A program made the translations under genes and the position numbers. The notes under the pieces were generated by a model. The model was not told where the DNA came from, made no database searches, and was given only the letters and a program-made list of their open reading frames with translations. A stretch of DNA of 58,713 bases, from assembly GCA_025352405.1 (NCBI GenBank), contig JANXTM010000028.1, positions 1-58,713 of the forward strand, read 5' to 3'. This DNA comes from Polaromonas sp. (GTDB lineage Bacteria; Pseudomonadota; Gammaproteobacteria; Burkholderiales; Burkholderiaceae_C). Below are positions 1 through 8,254 of this stretch, piece by piece; position 1 is the stretch's first letter, and the number at the start of each line of letters is the position of its first letter.

Positions 1-102
1 GAAGGGCGCTTTCCGCCCAAGAGCACGATTCCGGTGGATGTTGATCCGATTCAAAACCCCGGCGTATTCAGTTTCGGCAAGGCTGGCAAGGTGGAGGTCT
101 AA
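1..102 (+). CDS. C-terminal fragment of an unidentified protein
   Basis: An open frame enters from the left edge and stops at TAA 100-102, leaving 33 codons that end in GKAGKVEV. The peptide contains FPPKSTIPVDVDP and is rich in Pro and Val, but no family is recognisable from so short a piece. Whether it is coding rests only on the clean frame up to the edge. The stop is followed by about 170 nt without a gene before the next exported protein, so it probably ends its own transcription unit. Confidence 0.45.
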   Translation, partial: EGRFPPKSTIPVDVDPIQNPGVFSFGKAGKVEV

Positions 103-150
103 GCCACCTGTTTCTCCCGCTCCCCTCCCGGGTGGAGTGGGGTACACACT

Positions 151-167
151 GCTCCTGGTTTAATAGC
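151..167. repeat. Degenerate copy of the 17-nt GCTAT-N7-RTAGY repeat
   Basis: GCTCCTGGTTTAATAGC; the right arm ATAGC is intact and the left arm is degraded. It lies in the 103-274 intergenic stretch and is followed by a tail (CTTTCGGTGCCCATATCTG) that loosely resembles the tail after the copy at 2664. Confidence 0.5.
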
Positions 168-274
168 TTTCGGTGCCCATATCTGTTGCCGCAGCAGCAT
201 ATTTTTATTCTAAAAAAATGCAGAAACTATCCTACAAGCCGATGCGTTGACACGGTTTAGCATGGTGATTGACC

Positions 275-1108
275 ATGTTGAAGATGACATCACGCTCCCC
301 CCTAATGGTTGCTGCATGCGCTGCGGTTTGCGTTGCCGTTTGTATGGACGCTATGGCCCAAGCCACCTCCGCCCCAGCGCTGGCATCGGTCACGATCTCT
401 GCAAAAGCCAACCGCGACCCGGTAGAAAAATCCTATCGCAAGATGGTTCGAGGCATGGACCTGTTTGAGAAAGAGCACAGCACCGCCCCCGACGCTTTGC
501 TGCGCTTCAAGCTGCTGCCTCGCAAGCGTGAGACCGACATGAACAGCATTGTTCTGGAAGTGATCGGGACCGCTGTGGATTTTGCCGTGCCAATTGGGCC
601 AGATCACACCTTCACCCTGCCACGCAACTCACAAGCCTTTGATGAAAATGCGCAGGTGGTACCAAACCGCAAGGCGCAAAGCATGACCTGGCGCACCGAA
701 ATCCGTACACCCGGGCTTCCGCCCAACACCAGGCGACTTGGTGATTTGCGGCTGGAGTGCCGCGTGGGGATGGAGGCCGGTCTGGTCTCCAGCAGCGGCA
801 CGCTGGCCAGCTGGCTGGTGGGTGCCGTGCTCGACACCCCAGCCTATTGCGACAAACCAGCGCCCTTGTATCTTTTCTTTGCAGACAAGCCCTTGTTCAG
901 CGTGACACTGTTGGACGGCCAGCGCAAAGAGGTGCTGGCGATCGACAAGCTTTACGCGGCCGCCAGCGACAACCCCAAATTGACCACAGAACTGCCTGAT
1001 TGCGATTGCGAGGTGCTGGTTGACCGCACCTATTTCCTGCCACTGGGCGACCGCAGCTGGCCAGACAACACGCTGGTGGCGTTTGACTACATGGACGACG
1101 CGCCATGA
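275..1108 (+). CDS. Exported hypothetical protein
   Basis: A protein of about 277 residues with a hydrophobic N-terminus (LMVAACAAVCVAVCM) and a plausible signal peptidase I site after AMA (before QATSAP), so it is likely periplasmic. The mature part contains several Cys and a DCDCEV segment near the C-terminus; no family is recognised. The open frame begins at TTG 269; I prefer ATG 275, but ATG 284 and ATG 308 are also possible because no clear ribosome binding site marks any of them. Its stop overlaps the start of the following lipoprotein gene by 4 nt (ATGA), so the two are translationally coupled and probably act together in the envelope. Confidence 0.7.
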   Translation: MLKMTSRSPLMVAACAAVCVAVCMDAMAQATSAPALASVTISAKANRDPVEKSYRKMVRGMDLFEKEHSTAPDALLRFKLLPRKRETDMNSIVLEVIGTAVDFAVPIGPDHTFTLPRNSQAFDENAQVVPNRKAQSMTWRTEIRTPGLPPNTRRLGDLRLECRVGMEAGLVSSSGTLASWLVGAVLDTPAYCDKPAPLYLFFADKPLFSVTLLDGQRKEVLAIDKLYAAASDNPKLTTELPDCDCEVLVDRTYFLPLGDRSWPDNTLVAFDYMDDAP

Positions 1109-1479
1109 TGCCGCGGTCCCGCAAGTCACTGGTCTGCTTGAGCCTGGCATTCGCATCCGGGCTTTGGCTTGGTGGCTGTGCGGGCGCTGGTGAGCCCTTT
1201 GCGTCTAGCGCTACCGATCTTGTGTTCAGCAACAAAAGCATGACAGTAGAGCGAGCTGCTGCTGCAGTGGTGACTGGTCAGTCTACAAAAGCCGACGTAC
1301 TGGCGGCGCTGGGCCCTGCCACGATCATCCGGTTTGACAGTGGGCATGAGGTCTGGGTTTACCGCGGCAAGCCACTGCGCGCACCCGCCACAGGTGTTGA
1401 ATTTGTCATTTTGTTTACACCGTCGGGCACTGTGCACAAGGTCAGAATACGTCCAGCCTACGACGGACAAACAAGATGA
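1105..1479 (+). CDS. BamE/SmpA-like outer-membrane lipoprotein
   Basis: A 124-residue predicted lipoprotein. A lipobox LGGC places the lipidated Cys at residue 25, followed by AGAGE, so outer-membrane sorting is likely. The mature domain contains GQSTKADVLAALGPA followed by a WVYRG strand, the pattern of the SmpA/OmlA (BamE-like) fold. It is not the BamE of the bam gene cluster; the fold is also used in many paralogues of unknown function. It starts inside the stop of the preceding exported-protein gene, which suggests a two-gene operon. Its end is only 4 nt from the convergent lipocalin gene. Family is fairly sure, function unknown. Confidence 0.75.
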   Translation: MMPRSRKSLVCLSLAFASGLWLGGCAGAGEPFASSATDLVFSNKSMTVERAAAAVVTGQSTKADVLAALGPATIIRFDSGHEVWVYRGKPLRAPATGVEFVILFTPSGTVHKVRIRPAYDGQTR

Positions 1480-1483
1480 GTGC

Positions 1484-2053
1484 TTATTTGCCTTGCGGCG
1501 TGCGCTCCAGTTTGCGACTATCAAACCCTTTTTTCTCCAGCCTTGCCAAGAGGTCAGCGTAAACTTTTGCAGGCATGTCAGGCGTTCTGGATAACACCCA
1601 CAGGTATTCCCGCTTGGGTTCGCTCACCGCCACTATCTGGTAGGCCGGGTCCAGATCAATCACCCAGTAATTGCCCCACACCATAGGAACAAAAGAAAGC
1701 CAGGCGGGTGCAAAGCGCACCTCGAGTTTGGGTGATGTGTTACCGCCCAATTGCCTGGCCTCGCCAATGGCTTCACTGACCTCGCCGTCTTTGGTCGTGC
1801 AACGGTTCAGCACACGTACCTTGCCATCGACCTGCGCGCTGTAGTCGGCCCGCGTGTTGCTAGCGCATTTTTTCTGAAACCAGTTCGGGTATTTGGCAAT
1901 CTCGTACCAGGTGCCCATGTAGCGCGGCACATCCAGCGTCAAGATGGTGGTCAAAGCACCGGGCGAGTCGTTGGCCATGGCGTTACAGGCGGTAAATAAG
2001 GTAACCGCGCAAAGCGTTTGTAAGGCGTTAGTAAATAAAGTTTTTAAAGACAT
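1484..2053 (-). CDS. blc: Lipocalin family protein (Blc-like)
   Basis: A 189-residue bacterial lipocalin. After a hydrophobic leader (LCAVTLFTACNAMA) comes the lipocalin signature YMGTWYEIAKYPNWFQ near residue 45. Blc-type proteins are outer-membrane lipoproteins that bind lysophospholipids or fatty acids. The leader has FTAC, an atypical lipobox (Phe at -3), so lipid anchoring is uncertain; cleavage after AMA as a periplasmic protein is the alternative. The later motif YWVIDLDPAYQIVAVSEPKREYLWVLSRTP matches the conserved Blc C-terminal half and supports full length. The stop is at 1484, nearly touching the convergent lipoprotein gene. Confidence 0.88.
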   Translation of the reverse strand: MSLKTLFTNALQTLCAVTLFTACNAMANDSPGALTTILTLDVPRYMGTWYEIAKYPNWFQKKCASNTRADYSAQVDGKVRVLNRCTTKDGEVSEAIGEARQLGGNTSPKLEVRFAPAWLSFVPMVWGNYWVIDLDPAYQIVAVSEPKREYLWVLSRTPDMPAKVYADLLARLEKKGFDSRKLERTPQGK

Positions 2054-2080
2054 GGGCGTTCCGTGAGTATTTCGGCTGTT

Positions 2081-2302
2081 TTAAACCCAGCCTTGCCGCC
2101 ATAGGCTGTCGTCACGCAAATCTCGCCAGTCAATGCGCGTGACTGTTTTCGAGTAGATGGCCTCCATCTCCACCCATTCAATCGCCACCAAAGGCAACTC
2201 CGGCTGGATCACTTTAGCGACGAGGAAATGCTTGTCTTTGGCAATGGGCGTGACGGCCGTCCATTTGGTCAGCAGCAGTTTTTTGGATTGCAACAGGTTC
2301 AT
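2081..2302 (-). CDS. Small Trp-rich conserved protein (TIGR02450-like)
   Basis: A 73-residue protein with KKLLLTKWTAVTP, KDKHFLVAKV and a C-terminal RIDWRDLRDDSLWRQGW. This is the pattern of the TIGR02450/DUF2389 family of small Trp-rich proteins of unknown function, known mainly from proteobacteria and cyanobacteria. The frame is open further upstream to 2485, but homology starts at the Met at 2302 (MNLLQSKKLLL), so the longer version is rejected. It lies just upstream of the lipocalin gene in the same direction (27 nt gap) and may be cotranscribed with it. Confidence 0.78.
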   Translation of the reverse strand: MNLLQSKKLLLTKWTAVTPIAKDKHFLVAKVIQPELPLVAIEWVEMEAIYSKTVTRIDWRDLRDDSLWRQGWV

Positions 2303-2438
2303 AAATATTCTGTGATGGCCCCGGTAACAGGGTGTCATTTCCTGATTGGCAGCAGCGCTATTTTGGTTCGGTGAGAAAATCCAGCTGACGATCCTCCCAC
2401 GCGATTCATAAAGCCTGCCGAAAGCGGGACATAAAACC

Positions 2439-2630
2439 ATGCAAGACGACGAACGATGCTGCGGAACCGGTACCTGCCTGATCAATGCGCAGGGTGCGTG
2501 CTGGTGCGGTCAGCAATGGGATGGTGAAAAAATGTGCCGGCAGGCATCGCCTGGTGTCGCCAGTGCCAAGCCTGAGGCAAGGCTTGGCGCAGAAAATCAA
2601 GCAGCTGCCCAAGGCCCGAACGAAGTCTGA
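2439..2630 (+). CDS. Small Cys-rich conserved hypothetical protein
   Basis: A 63-residue ORF. The N-terminal half holds CCGTGTC, then CWCGQQWDGEKMC: six Cys within about 27 residues plus Trp, which could bind a metal or form disulfides. I recall similar short proteins in Comamonadaceae, but the function is unknown. There is no signal peptide, so it is likely cytoplasmic. The C-terminal third (ASAKPEARLGAENQ) is encoded by a hairpin-forming repeat at 2565-2588 and is probably a late, non-conserved addition. It is divergent from the Trp-rich gene. Confidence 0.6.
   Translation: MQDDERCCGTGTCLINAQGACWCGQQWDGEKMCRQASPGVASAKPEARLGAENQAAAQGPNEV
2565..2588. repeat. REP-like hairpin, CCAAGCCT family, copy 1
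   Basis: GCCAAGCCT (2565-2573), a 6-nt loop GAGGCA, then AGGCTTGGC (2580-2588): a perfect 9-bp stem. The arms share CCAAGCCT/AGGCTTGG with the hairpin at 38190-38213. It sits in frame inside the end of the Cys-rich ORF. Confidence 0.75.
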
Positions 2631-2663
2631 CGTGCACATATAAGTTTTACGAATATATTTTCA

Positions 2664-2681
2664 GCTATTTTTTTTAATAGC
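2664..2681. repeat. GCTAT/ATAGC inverted repeat (18-nt variant)
   Basis: GCTATTTTTTTTAATAGC. With the flanking bases, AGCTATT and AATAGCT (2663-2682) form a perfect 7-bp inverted repeat around six T. It lies between the convergent Cys-rich and NTF2-like genes, where it could also serve as a weak transcription end signal. Confidence 0.7.
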
Positions 2682-2776
2682 TTCTGGTCTCGGTACATGT
2701 TGCCACTACGCTACTTTCTTCATCACCAGAGCGCACCGGCGTGGAGTTCATGCACGCCGCGCGCGCAGTGTTTCAA

Positions 2777-3139
2777 TCACGCTGCGCCACCATAGAAAAA
2801 CCGTTCTTCAACTATTTTCCCTTCCAGCACGCTATACAGGCCCATCTCATCCATGGTCAAGCGCGTGCCACCTCTGGGCGTGACGTCCATCGTGAAGCGC
2901 ACCAAAAATTGGTGGCCATGCACATACGGGCCCTCTACCTTGACGCTGTGAACCGTGTGGTTGGCATGCCACCACAGTCCTTTAGCTTCTACCGCGGCGC
3001 GGCCTTTAAGCTCCGCCATGTCTCCGGGCATGGCTTCGCACGACAAGATGTCGTCTGACCAGTGGATTCGGCCAGCCTCAATGAATTCACCCTTGGCGCA
3101 CAGGGCAGTGAAGGCGTCGGCGATGATTTTGGTGTGCAT
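2777..3139 (-). CDS. NTF2/SnoaL-like protein
   Basis: A 120-residue protein with the ketosteroid-isomerase/SnoaL-like cone fold pattern: an N-terminal helix, then DILSCEAMPGDMAELKGRAAVEAKGLWW, a HSVKVEGPYVHGHQFLVRFTMDV strand pair and the C-terminal GKIVEERFFYGG strand. The fold serves as a small-molecule pocket in many unrelated enzymes, so no substrate is assigned. A good ribosome binding site (AAGGAG, 6 nt spacer) fixes the ATG at 3139. It is the last gene of the minus-strand group after cbpA-cbpM, separated from cbpM by 94 nt. Confidence 0.8.
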   Translation of the reverse strand: MHTKIIADAFTALCAKGEFIEAGRIHWSDDILSCEAMPGDMAELKGRAAVEAKGLWWHANHTVHSVKVEGPYVHGHQFLVRFTMDVTPRGGTRLTMDEMGLYSVLEGKIVEERFFYGGAA

Positions 3140-3233
3140 GAAAAGCTCCTTGAAATGTTCGGGTCTGCTAAGGGCGGTTGGGAATAGGTGTGGACATTTA
3201 AAATATCACGGCGGTTCTTGGTGGCATAACAGC

Positions 3234-3569
3234 TCACTCTGTGGCCATTTTGCGCAATTGCGCCCGCAGTGCTTCCATCTCGTCCATCAGGTGCAGTGCC
3301 AGCGCGGCGCCCGCCAGGTTGATGCCAAGGTCGTGTTGCAAGCGCAGTGCCACTTTGGCGCGGTGCATATGCACGCCTGTGAAGCGCCAATATGCAGGGG
3401 CTTGCCCGATGGGTGTCAGCACCCCTTCATCGACCAGCGCAATAATCACATCGCCTTGCGCAGCGCAGGCGCGGCACAGGTCCGCCAATGTGAGCCCGGT
3501 TTGTTCTTCCAAAACAAGGCCACTAACGCGTACTAGTGCGGCCGAATGTGTGCTGGTGAGAGGTGTCAT
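3234..3569 (-). CDS. cbpM: Chaperone modulatory protein CbpM
   Basis: A 111-residue MerR-HTH-like protein (SGLVLEEQTGLTLADLCRAC, then VDEGVLTPIG and a C-terminal coiled helix IKNLAGAALALHLMDEMEALRAQ-type segment). CbpM binds the J-domain of CbpA and inhibits its co-chaperone and DNA-binding activities. Assignment rests mostly on position: its ATG overlaps the cbpA stop by 4 nt, the standard cbpA-cbpM arrangement, and on length close to the usual 100 residues. Confidence 0.85.
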   Translation of the reverse strand: MTPLTSTHSAALVRVSGLVLEEQTGLTLADLCRACAAQGDVIIALVDEGVLTPIGQAPAYWRFTGVHMHRAKVALRLQHDLGINLAGAALALHLMDEMEALRAQLRKMATE

Positions 3570-4594
3570 GCTTGGCCTTCCAGTGTTTTTTCAATCGCCT
3601 CAAGCTGCGCGCGCGGGTTAAAGGCCTTGAATGCTTCTGCCCAATCTGCATAGGCTTTTTTGGCCGTCTCAGTGTCTACAGCGGGCAGGGCGATTTGCAA
3701 AACGAAGTAAAAATCGCCGGGGGCTCTTCCACCCGATGTTCCGGGCAGGCCACGACCTTTGAGCCGCAGTTTGCGTCCGGCCGCTGAACCCGCCGGGATT
3801 TTGATTTCGACCCGTCCGGTGGGTGTCGGCGCTTCAACTTCTGCGCCCAGCGCGGCCTCCCATGGAGCGACGGGCAAATCCATATACACGTCATAGCCGT
3901 CAATCCTGAACAGGGAGTGTGGCAATATCTCCACATCCAGGTACAAATCGCCAGAGCTGCCCTGGCCTGTGCCTGGCAGGCCCTGCGCGGCAAGACGAAT
4001 ATGCTGGCCAGCGCGTATGCCTTTGGGGATGACAAACTCGATGGTGCGGCTTTGTACCGGTTGATTGCGCGTCTGCCCGTGGTTGCTATCGGGCGGCATG
4101 CGTAGCTGCAGCGTGCGCGTGGCGCCGCTATAAGTGTCCGCCAAGCTGATTTGGATTTTCGCATGCTGGTCCTGGCCGTGCATGTCAAAAGCTTCATGGG
4201 TACGCTGGCGCGAGCCACTGCCTCTGCTGCCCATGCTGTCTGTGCCACCGTTCATTCCACGAAAAAGTGCGTCGAAAAAATCACTGTGGTCCTGCTCCTG
4301 GCCATGCTCAAAACCCGATCGAGCCGACGGGTGCCTGCCCGCCCAACCAGGCGGTGGCGAGAAGTCTTGCCCGGCTTGGTAGTTGGCCCCAAGCTGGTCG
4401 TAGGCGGCTCTTTTTTCAGGGTCTTTCAGAACGTCGTAGGCCTCTGCCAGCGCCTTGAAGCGGGCCTCGGCGTCTTTTTCCTTGCTGACATCCGGGTGGT
4501 ACTTCCGGGCCAGTTTTCGGTGCGCGCGCTTGATTTCTTCAGGCGTGGCGCTTTTTTCAACGCCCATCGTCTGGTAATAGTCCTTGAATTCCAT
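3566..4594 (-). CDS. cbpA: Curved-DNA-binding J-domain protein CbpA
   Basis: A 342-residue class II J-protein. The J-domain occupies residues 5-70 with the HPD tripeptide at 33-35; a flexible Gly/Ser-rich linker (about 75-150) follows, then two DnaJ C-terminal beta domains (AKIQISLADTYSGATRTLQL, GDLYLDVEILPHSLFRIDGYDVYMDLPV, RLKGRGLPGTSGGRAPGDFYFVL). The zinc-finger Cys motifs of DnaJ are absent, as expected for CbpA. It is a DnaK co-chaperone that also binds curved DNA and is typically induced in stationary phase. It is divergent from calB across 134 nt. Confidence 0.92.
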   Translation of the reverse strand: MEFKDYYQTMGVEKSATPEEIKRAHRKLARKYHPDVSKEKDAEARFKALAEAYDVLKDPEKRAAYDQLGANYQAGQDFSPPPGWAGRHPSARSGFEHGQEQDHSDFFDALFRGMNGGTDSMGSRGSGSRQRTHEAFDMHGQDQHAKIQISLADTYSGATRTLQLRMPPDSNHGQTRNQPVQSRTIEFVIPKGIRAGQHIRLAAQGLPGTGQGSSGDLYLDVEILPHSLFRIDGYDVYMDLPVAPWEAALGAEVEAPTPTGRVEIKIPAGSAAGRKLRLKGRGLPGTSGGRAPGDFYFVLQIALPAVDTETAKKAYADWAEAFKAFNPRAQLEAIEKTLEGQA

Positions 4595-4728
4595 TTAAGC
4601 CTTTCTGCTTCAACCGCTACAGCATTAGCTTGACCTTAGCCTGCGAATGCCTGTTTGGCTGTAAGACAGCGGCGCAACCTGGGTCACCGCACCTATTTTT
4701 GGCGCGGCCTGGCTTTTATGATGCGCGT

Positions 4729-6159
4729 ATGACCACACCTTCCCACTCCAGCACGCGGGCCCTGTTTGACACCCAGCACAAGGCCAGCCGCGTCCACACC
4801 GTCGTGCCCCTGGCACTGCGTCGTGACCGTTTGCTGCGCATGAAGGCCTTGATTGACGACCACAGCACAGCACTGGCGCAGGCAGTGCAAAAAGATTTTG
4901 GTGTACGTTCACTGCAGTTGACTGAAATCGCTGATTTATTTGTGCTGCGTACCTTGCTGTCGCACACGCTCAAGTCCTTGCCCAAATGGATGAAGCCGCA
5001 AAAAGTAAGCACACCGCTGTACCTGCAACCAGCCTCGGCCTACCTGCAGCGCCAGCCACTGGGCGTGGTGGGCGTGGTGTCGCCTTGGAACTATCCGGTA
5101 CAACTCGCCTTGGGCCCGGTCATCACGGCTTTGGCTGCGGGCAACCGTGTGATGCTCAAACCCAGCGAGTTGACGCCCCACACATCGGCCTTGATGGCAG
5201 GATTGATTGGTCAAGCCTATGCGCCGGACGAAGTCTGCGTGGTGCAGGGCCGCGGTGAAAACGATATTGAACTGGCCACCGAATTTACAAGTCTGCCATT
5301 CGATCACCTGTTTTTTACCGGATCGACAGCCGTGGGCCGCATCGTGGCAAAAGCAGCCGCTGCAAACCTCACCCCCACCACGCTGGAGCTGGGGGGGAAA
5401 TCACCGTGCATCATTGACGCAAGTTGCAATATGGAGGAAGCCGCCATCAAAATCGCCCATGGCAAGCTGCTCAATGCAGGCCAGACCTGCATTGCACCCG
5501 ACTACATCTTGTTGCCGAAAGGCAAAGAAGCAGCCTTTGGTCACGCCATTACCCAGGCCGTTGCCAGGCTTTTTCCGACCATTGCAGGCAACCCTGACTA
5601 CGCCGCGATCATCAGCCAACGCCACCACGCGCGCTTGCAGGCCATGCTGGCCGCGGCAGAAGACGGCGGTGCCAGGCTGCAAACAGTCAACACGGGCGGC
5701 GTTGCAGTGGAAGGTTCCAGGCAAATGCCGCCGGTGCTGGTGTTTGATGCGCCACCGGACTGCAAGCTGCTGCACGAAGAAATTTTCGGTCCTATACTGC
5801 CCGTGGTGCCCTACGACACGCTTAACCAGGCCATCGACTACATCAACGCCCGTCCCCGGCCCCTGGCGCTGTACTGGTTTGGCACAAACATCGCATCCAG
5901 AGATGCCGTCCTGGCGCGCACCGTCAGCGGCGGTGTCACCGTCAACGACACCCTGATGCACATTGCCCACAAAAACCTGCCCTTTGGTGGTGTCGGCGAA
6001 AGCGGCTGGGGCAGCTACCACGGCGAAGCCGGATTTTTGCGCTTGAGCCAGCAAAAGCCGGTGCTGGTGCAGTCAAAGTGGGCGAGGGGGGACTTGTTTT
6101 ATCCGCCTTACGGCAAGCGCTTTGAGCAGGTAATGGGTTTGTTGAGGCAGTTTGTGTGA
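4729..6159 (+). CDS. calB: Coniferyl aldehyde dehydrogenase
   Basis: A 476-residue NAD(P)-dependent aldehyde dehydrogenase of the short class-3 type that includes CalB. The catalytic Glu lies in TTLELGGKSP and the catalytic Cys in LLNAGQTCIAPDY; SPWNYPVQL and FFTGSTAVGR are the coenzyme-binding segments. CalB oxidises coniferyl aldehyde to ferulate; the substrate here is inferred from family resemblance and could be another aromatic or long-chain aldehyde. The frame is open back to 4630, but homology begins at ATG 4729 (MTTPSHSSTRALFDTQH). Its downstream neighbour on the other strand is a Rieske oxygenase, so the region may serve aromatic compound use. Confidence 0.87.
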   Translation: MTTPSHSSTRALFDTQHKASRVHTVVPLALRRDRLLRMKALIDDHSTALAQAVQKDFGVRSLQLTEIADLFVLRTLLSHTLKSLPKWMKPQKVSTPLYLQPASAYLQRQPLGVVGVVSPWNYPVQLALGPVITALAAGNRVMLKPSELTPHTSALMAGLIGQAYAPDEVCVVQGRGENDIELATEFTSLPFDHLFFTGSTAVGRIVAKAAAANLTPTTLELGGKSPCIIDASCNMEEAAIKIAHGKLLNAGQTCIAPDYILLPKGKEAAFGHAITQAVARLFPTIAGNPDYAAIISQRHHARLQAMLAAAEDGGARLQTVNTGGVAVEGSRQMPPVLVFDAPPDCKLLHEEIFGPILPVVPYDTLNQAIDYINARPRPLALYWFGTNIASRDAVLARTVSGGVTVNDTLMHIAHKNLPFGGVGESGWGSYHGEAGFLRLSQQKPVLVQSKWARGDLFYPPYGKRFEQVMGLLRQFV

Positions 6160-6170
6160 GCGCCCAAAAT

Positions 6171-6187
6171 GCTATTTAATTGATAGC
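6171..6187. repeat. 17-nt GCTAT-N7-ATAGC repeat
   Basis: GCTATTTAATTGATAGC, a perfect 5-bp inverted repeat, 11 nt after the calB stop between convergent genes. It is followed by TGTAAGCCTGCG and GATGCATGCAGG, which can form a second small hairpin (CCTGC/GCAGG). Confidence 0.7.
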
Positions 6188-6270
6188 TGTAAGCCTGCGT
6201 GATGCATGCAGGAAAGTTCTTTTTATGCCTGAAAACCAAGTGGTTTTTTAGTATCCAGTCATCCAGTTAC

Positions 6271-7428
6271 TCAGTCGAACGATCGACCAATGCGTGCCTC
6301 GACATCTGCATGAAACTTGGCCGAACACCATTCGGTCGCGCCAAAGTGCAGCTCGGTATTGGCACCGCTGGCCATGGTGGACTGTGACGATACGCCCAGA
6401 GCAAAGTCTTCATCCAGCGCACCCCAGAACGAGGCTACGTTTTTGCGCCAGTAATTGATTGATTTCTCAGTCTTTGGCATTTCTGGAATCAGCGTCACAC
6501 CCAGAACGCGTGAGTTACCAACGCCTTCTGGCAACACCGTGAACACATTGGCGTGGTCCCCCTCATGCAAGATAAAAGTAGCTGGAAAGAAAAAATAAAT
6601 GATGTTGGAGTGCGGCCCGACTTGCCACGCGCTTTGAGGCTGCTCAGTCAGCGTTTCAATACTGCGCTTGGGCAGAAAAATACGATGATGCGGACCCTCG
6701 TGATCGGCCATCAGTAAATTGTCATAAAACAGGCTGGCAATGCTGTTTTTGTGCGCGTACTGAAAGTGGTAGGTTTCCAGATTGCCTTCGAATGGAATTT
6801 TCCAGTTGGCAGCATTGGCAAACTCGCGCTGGTGAAAAGGCACCCAGCCGTCATAACCCCAGTTGCGCAGATCGGCACCAAAGCGTCCCAGATAGCTGTA
6901 GATGTCAAACTGGCTGGCTTCATCTGGTTTGACGGCGCGCGGAATCGCCCACACAAAACCGAGCGCCTCGGCGGTGGGTACACGAATCAATGCGCAGTCT
7001 GCAGCGGGCGCCTGCGGGAAATCATCGCCATGAGGTCGGCCTCTCAAAGCGCCATCAAGGCCGTACGTCCAGCTGTGGTACGGGCAAACAAAAGCGCGCT
7101 GATTGAGCTGCCCAGCTGTCTGAAGGCGTGTGCCGCGATGGCGGCAAGCGTTGATGAAGCCATTGATCTGCCCGCCTTCGCCGCGCACCAGCAGCAGCGG
7201 TACGCCAGCCACGTCTATGGCCAGCGAATCCCCCCGATTGGCCAACGATATGGAAGGGCAGAGTGCCAGCGGATACTCCCGGAAAATTCCGTCCATCTCG
7301 CGTTCATAACGCGACGGGTCCAGGTAGCGCTGCACCGGGCTGCTGGCCGGGTCGCCGCGCTCGCTGCTGCCGGACCGGATCAGCGCGAGGGCGCGCGCGA
7401 TGAGGGCGGTTTGTTCGCTGTGTTGCAT
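6271..7428 (-). CDS. Rieske aromatic-ring-hydroxylating oxygenase, alpha subunit
   Basis: A 385-residue oxygenase. The Rieske [2Fe-2S] ligands are C95-x-H97 and C115-x2-H118 (ACRHRGTRL and FVCPYHSWTYG). The mononuclear iron site is at NWKIPFEGNLETYHFQYAH (H221, H226), with the third carboxylate ligand expected in the DEDFALGVSSQ segment. It would hydroxylate or demethylate an aromatic or similar substrate with electrons from a reductase that is not encoded nearby. The start is the Met at 7428, 13 nt after the preceding gene's stop; the frame continues upstream to 7701 inside that gene and is not used. It probably forms an operon with the enoyl-CoA hydratase-like gene and the TetR gene. The substrate cannot be read from sequence. 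Confidence 0.88.
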   Translation of the reverse strand: MQHSEQTALIARALALIRSGSSERGDPASSPVQRYLDPSRYEREMDGIFREYPLALCPSISLANRGDSLAIDVAGVPLLLVRGEGGQINGFINACRHRGTRLQTAGQLNQRAFVCPYHSWTYGLDGALRGRPHGDDFPQAPAADCALIRVPTAEALGFVWAIPRAVKPDEASQFDIYSYLGRFGADLRNWGYDGWVPFHQREFANAANWKIPFEGNLETYHFQYAHKNSIASLFYDNLLMADHEGPHHRIFLPKRSIETLTEQPQSAWQVGPHSNIIYFFFPATFILHEGDHANVFTVLPEGVGNSRVLGVTLIPEMPKTEKSINYWRKNVASFWGALDEDFALGVSSQSTMASGANTELHFGATEWCSAKFHADVEARIGRSFD

Positions 7429-7441
7429 GCGGTGCCAGGCG

Positions 7442-8254
7442 TCAGATTTTTTCGAAATCGCCGTGGCGGCCCAGGCCACTGGCAAAACGGCTAGCGCCTT
7501 CTGCGCCTTCCTTGTAATGGGCATCGACGCCATTGGCCCACTCGCGGCGCAGTGCCTCACGCACCGGCACACCGTAGCTCTCCAGAATGGACCGCCGGTC
7601 GGCCCGCACGGCGGCCTGCGGAAAACGCGCGATGTTGCGGGCCATGGCCTCGGCGGCTTCACGCGCACCGCCATGGGGTGCCAGCTGTTCGCACATGCCA
7701 ATGCGCAAGGCCTCGTCAGCCGGCACTTTGCGTCCGCTCAAGATGATTTCCATCGCGCGTCCCTGACCGACCAGCCGGGCCAGCCGCACGCTGCCGCCAT
7801 CCAGCAGCGGGATGCCCCAACGGCGGCAGTACACGCCAAAGTAAGCGGTTTCGGCCATCACACGCATGTCACACCACAATGCCAGTTCCATGCCACCGGC
7901 CACCGACGGCCCTTCGACCGCTGCAATCACCGGCTTGCTGAGTTCCAGCCGTGTCGGGCCGAGCGGGCCGCGCGGTGCCTCATTGGCACCTGTGGGAAAG
8001 GCCAGGCCTTCCACCATGTCACGTTGAAAGGCCTCGCGGTCACTCAGCGTGCTGGCGTACTTCAGGTCCCAGCCGGAGCAAAAAGCGCCGCCTTCACCCC
8101 ACAACACTGCGACGCTGGCTGAAGGGTCTGTGTCGAACTCTTTAAACGCAGTGACCAGGGCATCGGCACTTTCGGGGTCCATGGCATTGCGGGCCTGCGC
8201 AAAGCGGCTGTGGATCACGGTCCAGACCGGACCTGCTTTTTCAATTCTGACCAT
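7442..8254 (-). CDS. Enoyl-CoA hydratase/isomerase family protein
   Basis: A 270-residue crotonase-fold protein. Features are the oxyanion-hole segments GEGGAFCSGWDLKYA and KPVIAAVEGPSVAGGMELALWCDMRV, then the trimer region GVYCRRWGIPLLDGGSVRLARLVG. In place of the usual second catalytic Glu there is RRWGIPLLDG, so activity may differ from a true hydratase. The Met at 8254 is preceded by GGAG with good spacing; an in-frame start at 8308 lies inside the TetR gene. The 14-nt overlap with the end of the TetR gene supports co-transcription. Specific CoA ester unknown. Confidence 0.85.
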   Translation of the reverse strand: MVRIEKAGPVWTVIHSRFAQARNAMDPESADALVTAFKEFDTDPSASVAVLWGEGGAFCSGWDLKYASTLSDREAFQRDMVEGLAFPTGANEAPRGPLGPTRLELSKPVIAAVEGPSVAGGMELALWCDMRVMAETAYFGVYCRRWGIPLLDGGSVRLARLVGQGRAMEIILSGRKVPADEALRIGMCEQLAPHGGAREAAEAMARNIARFPQAAVRADRRSILESYGVPVREALRREWANGVDAHYKEGAEGASRFASGLGRHGDFEKI

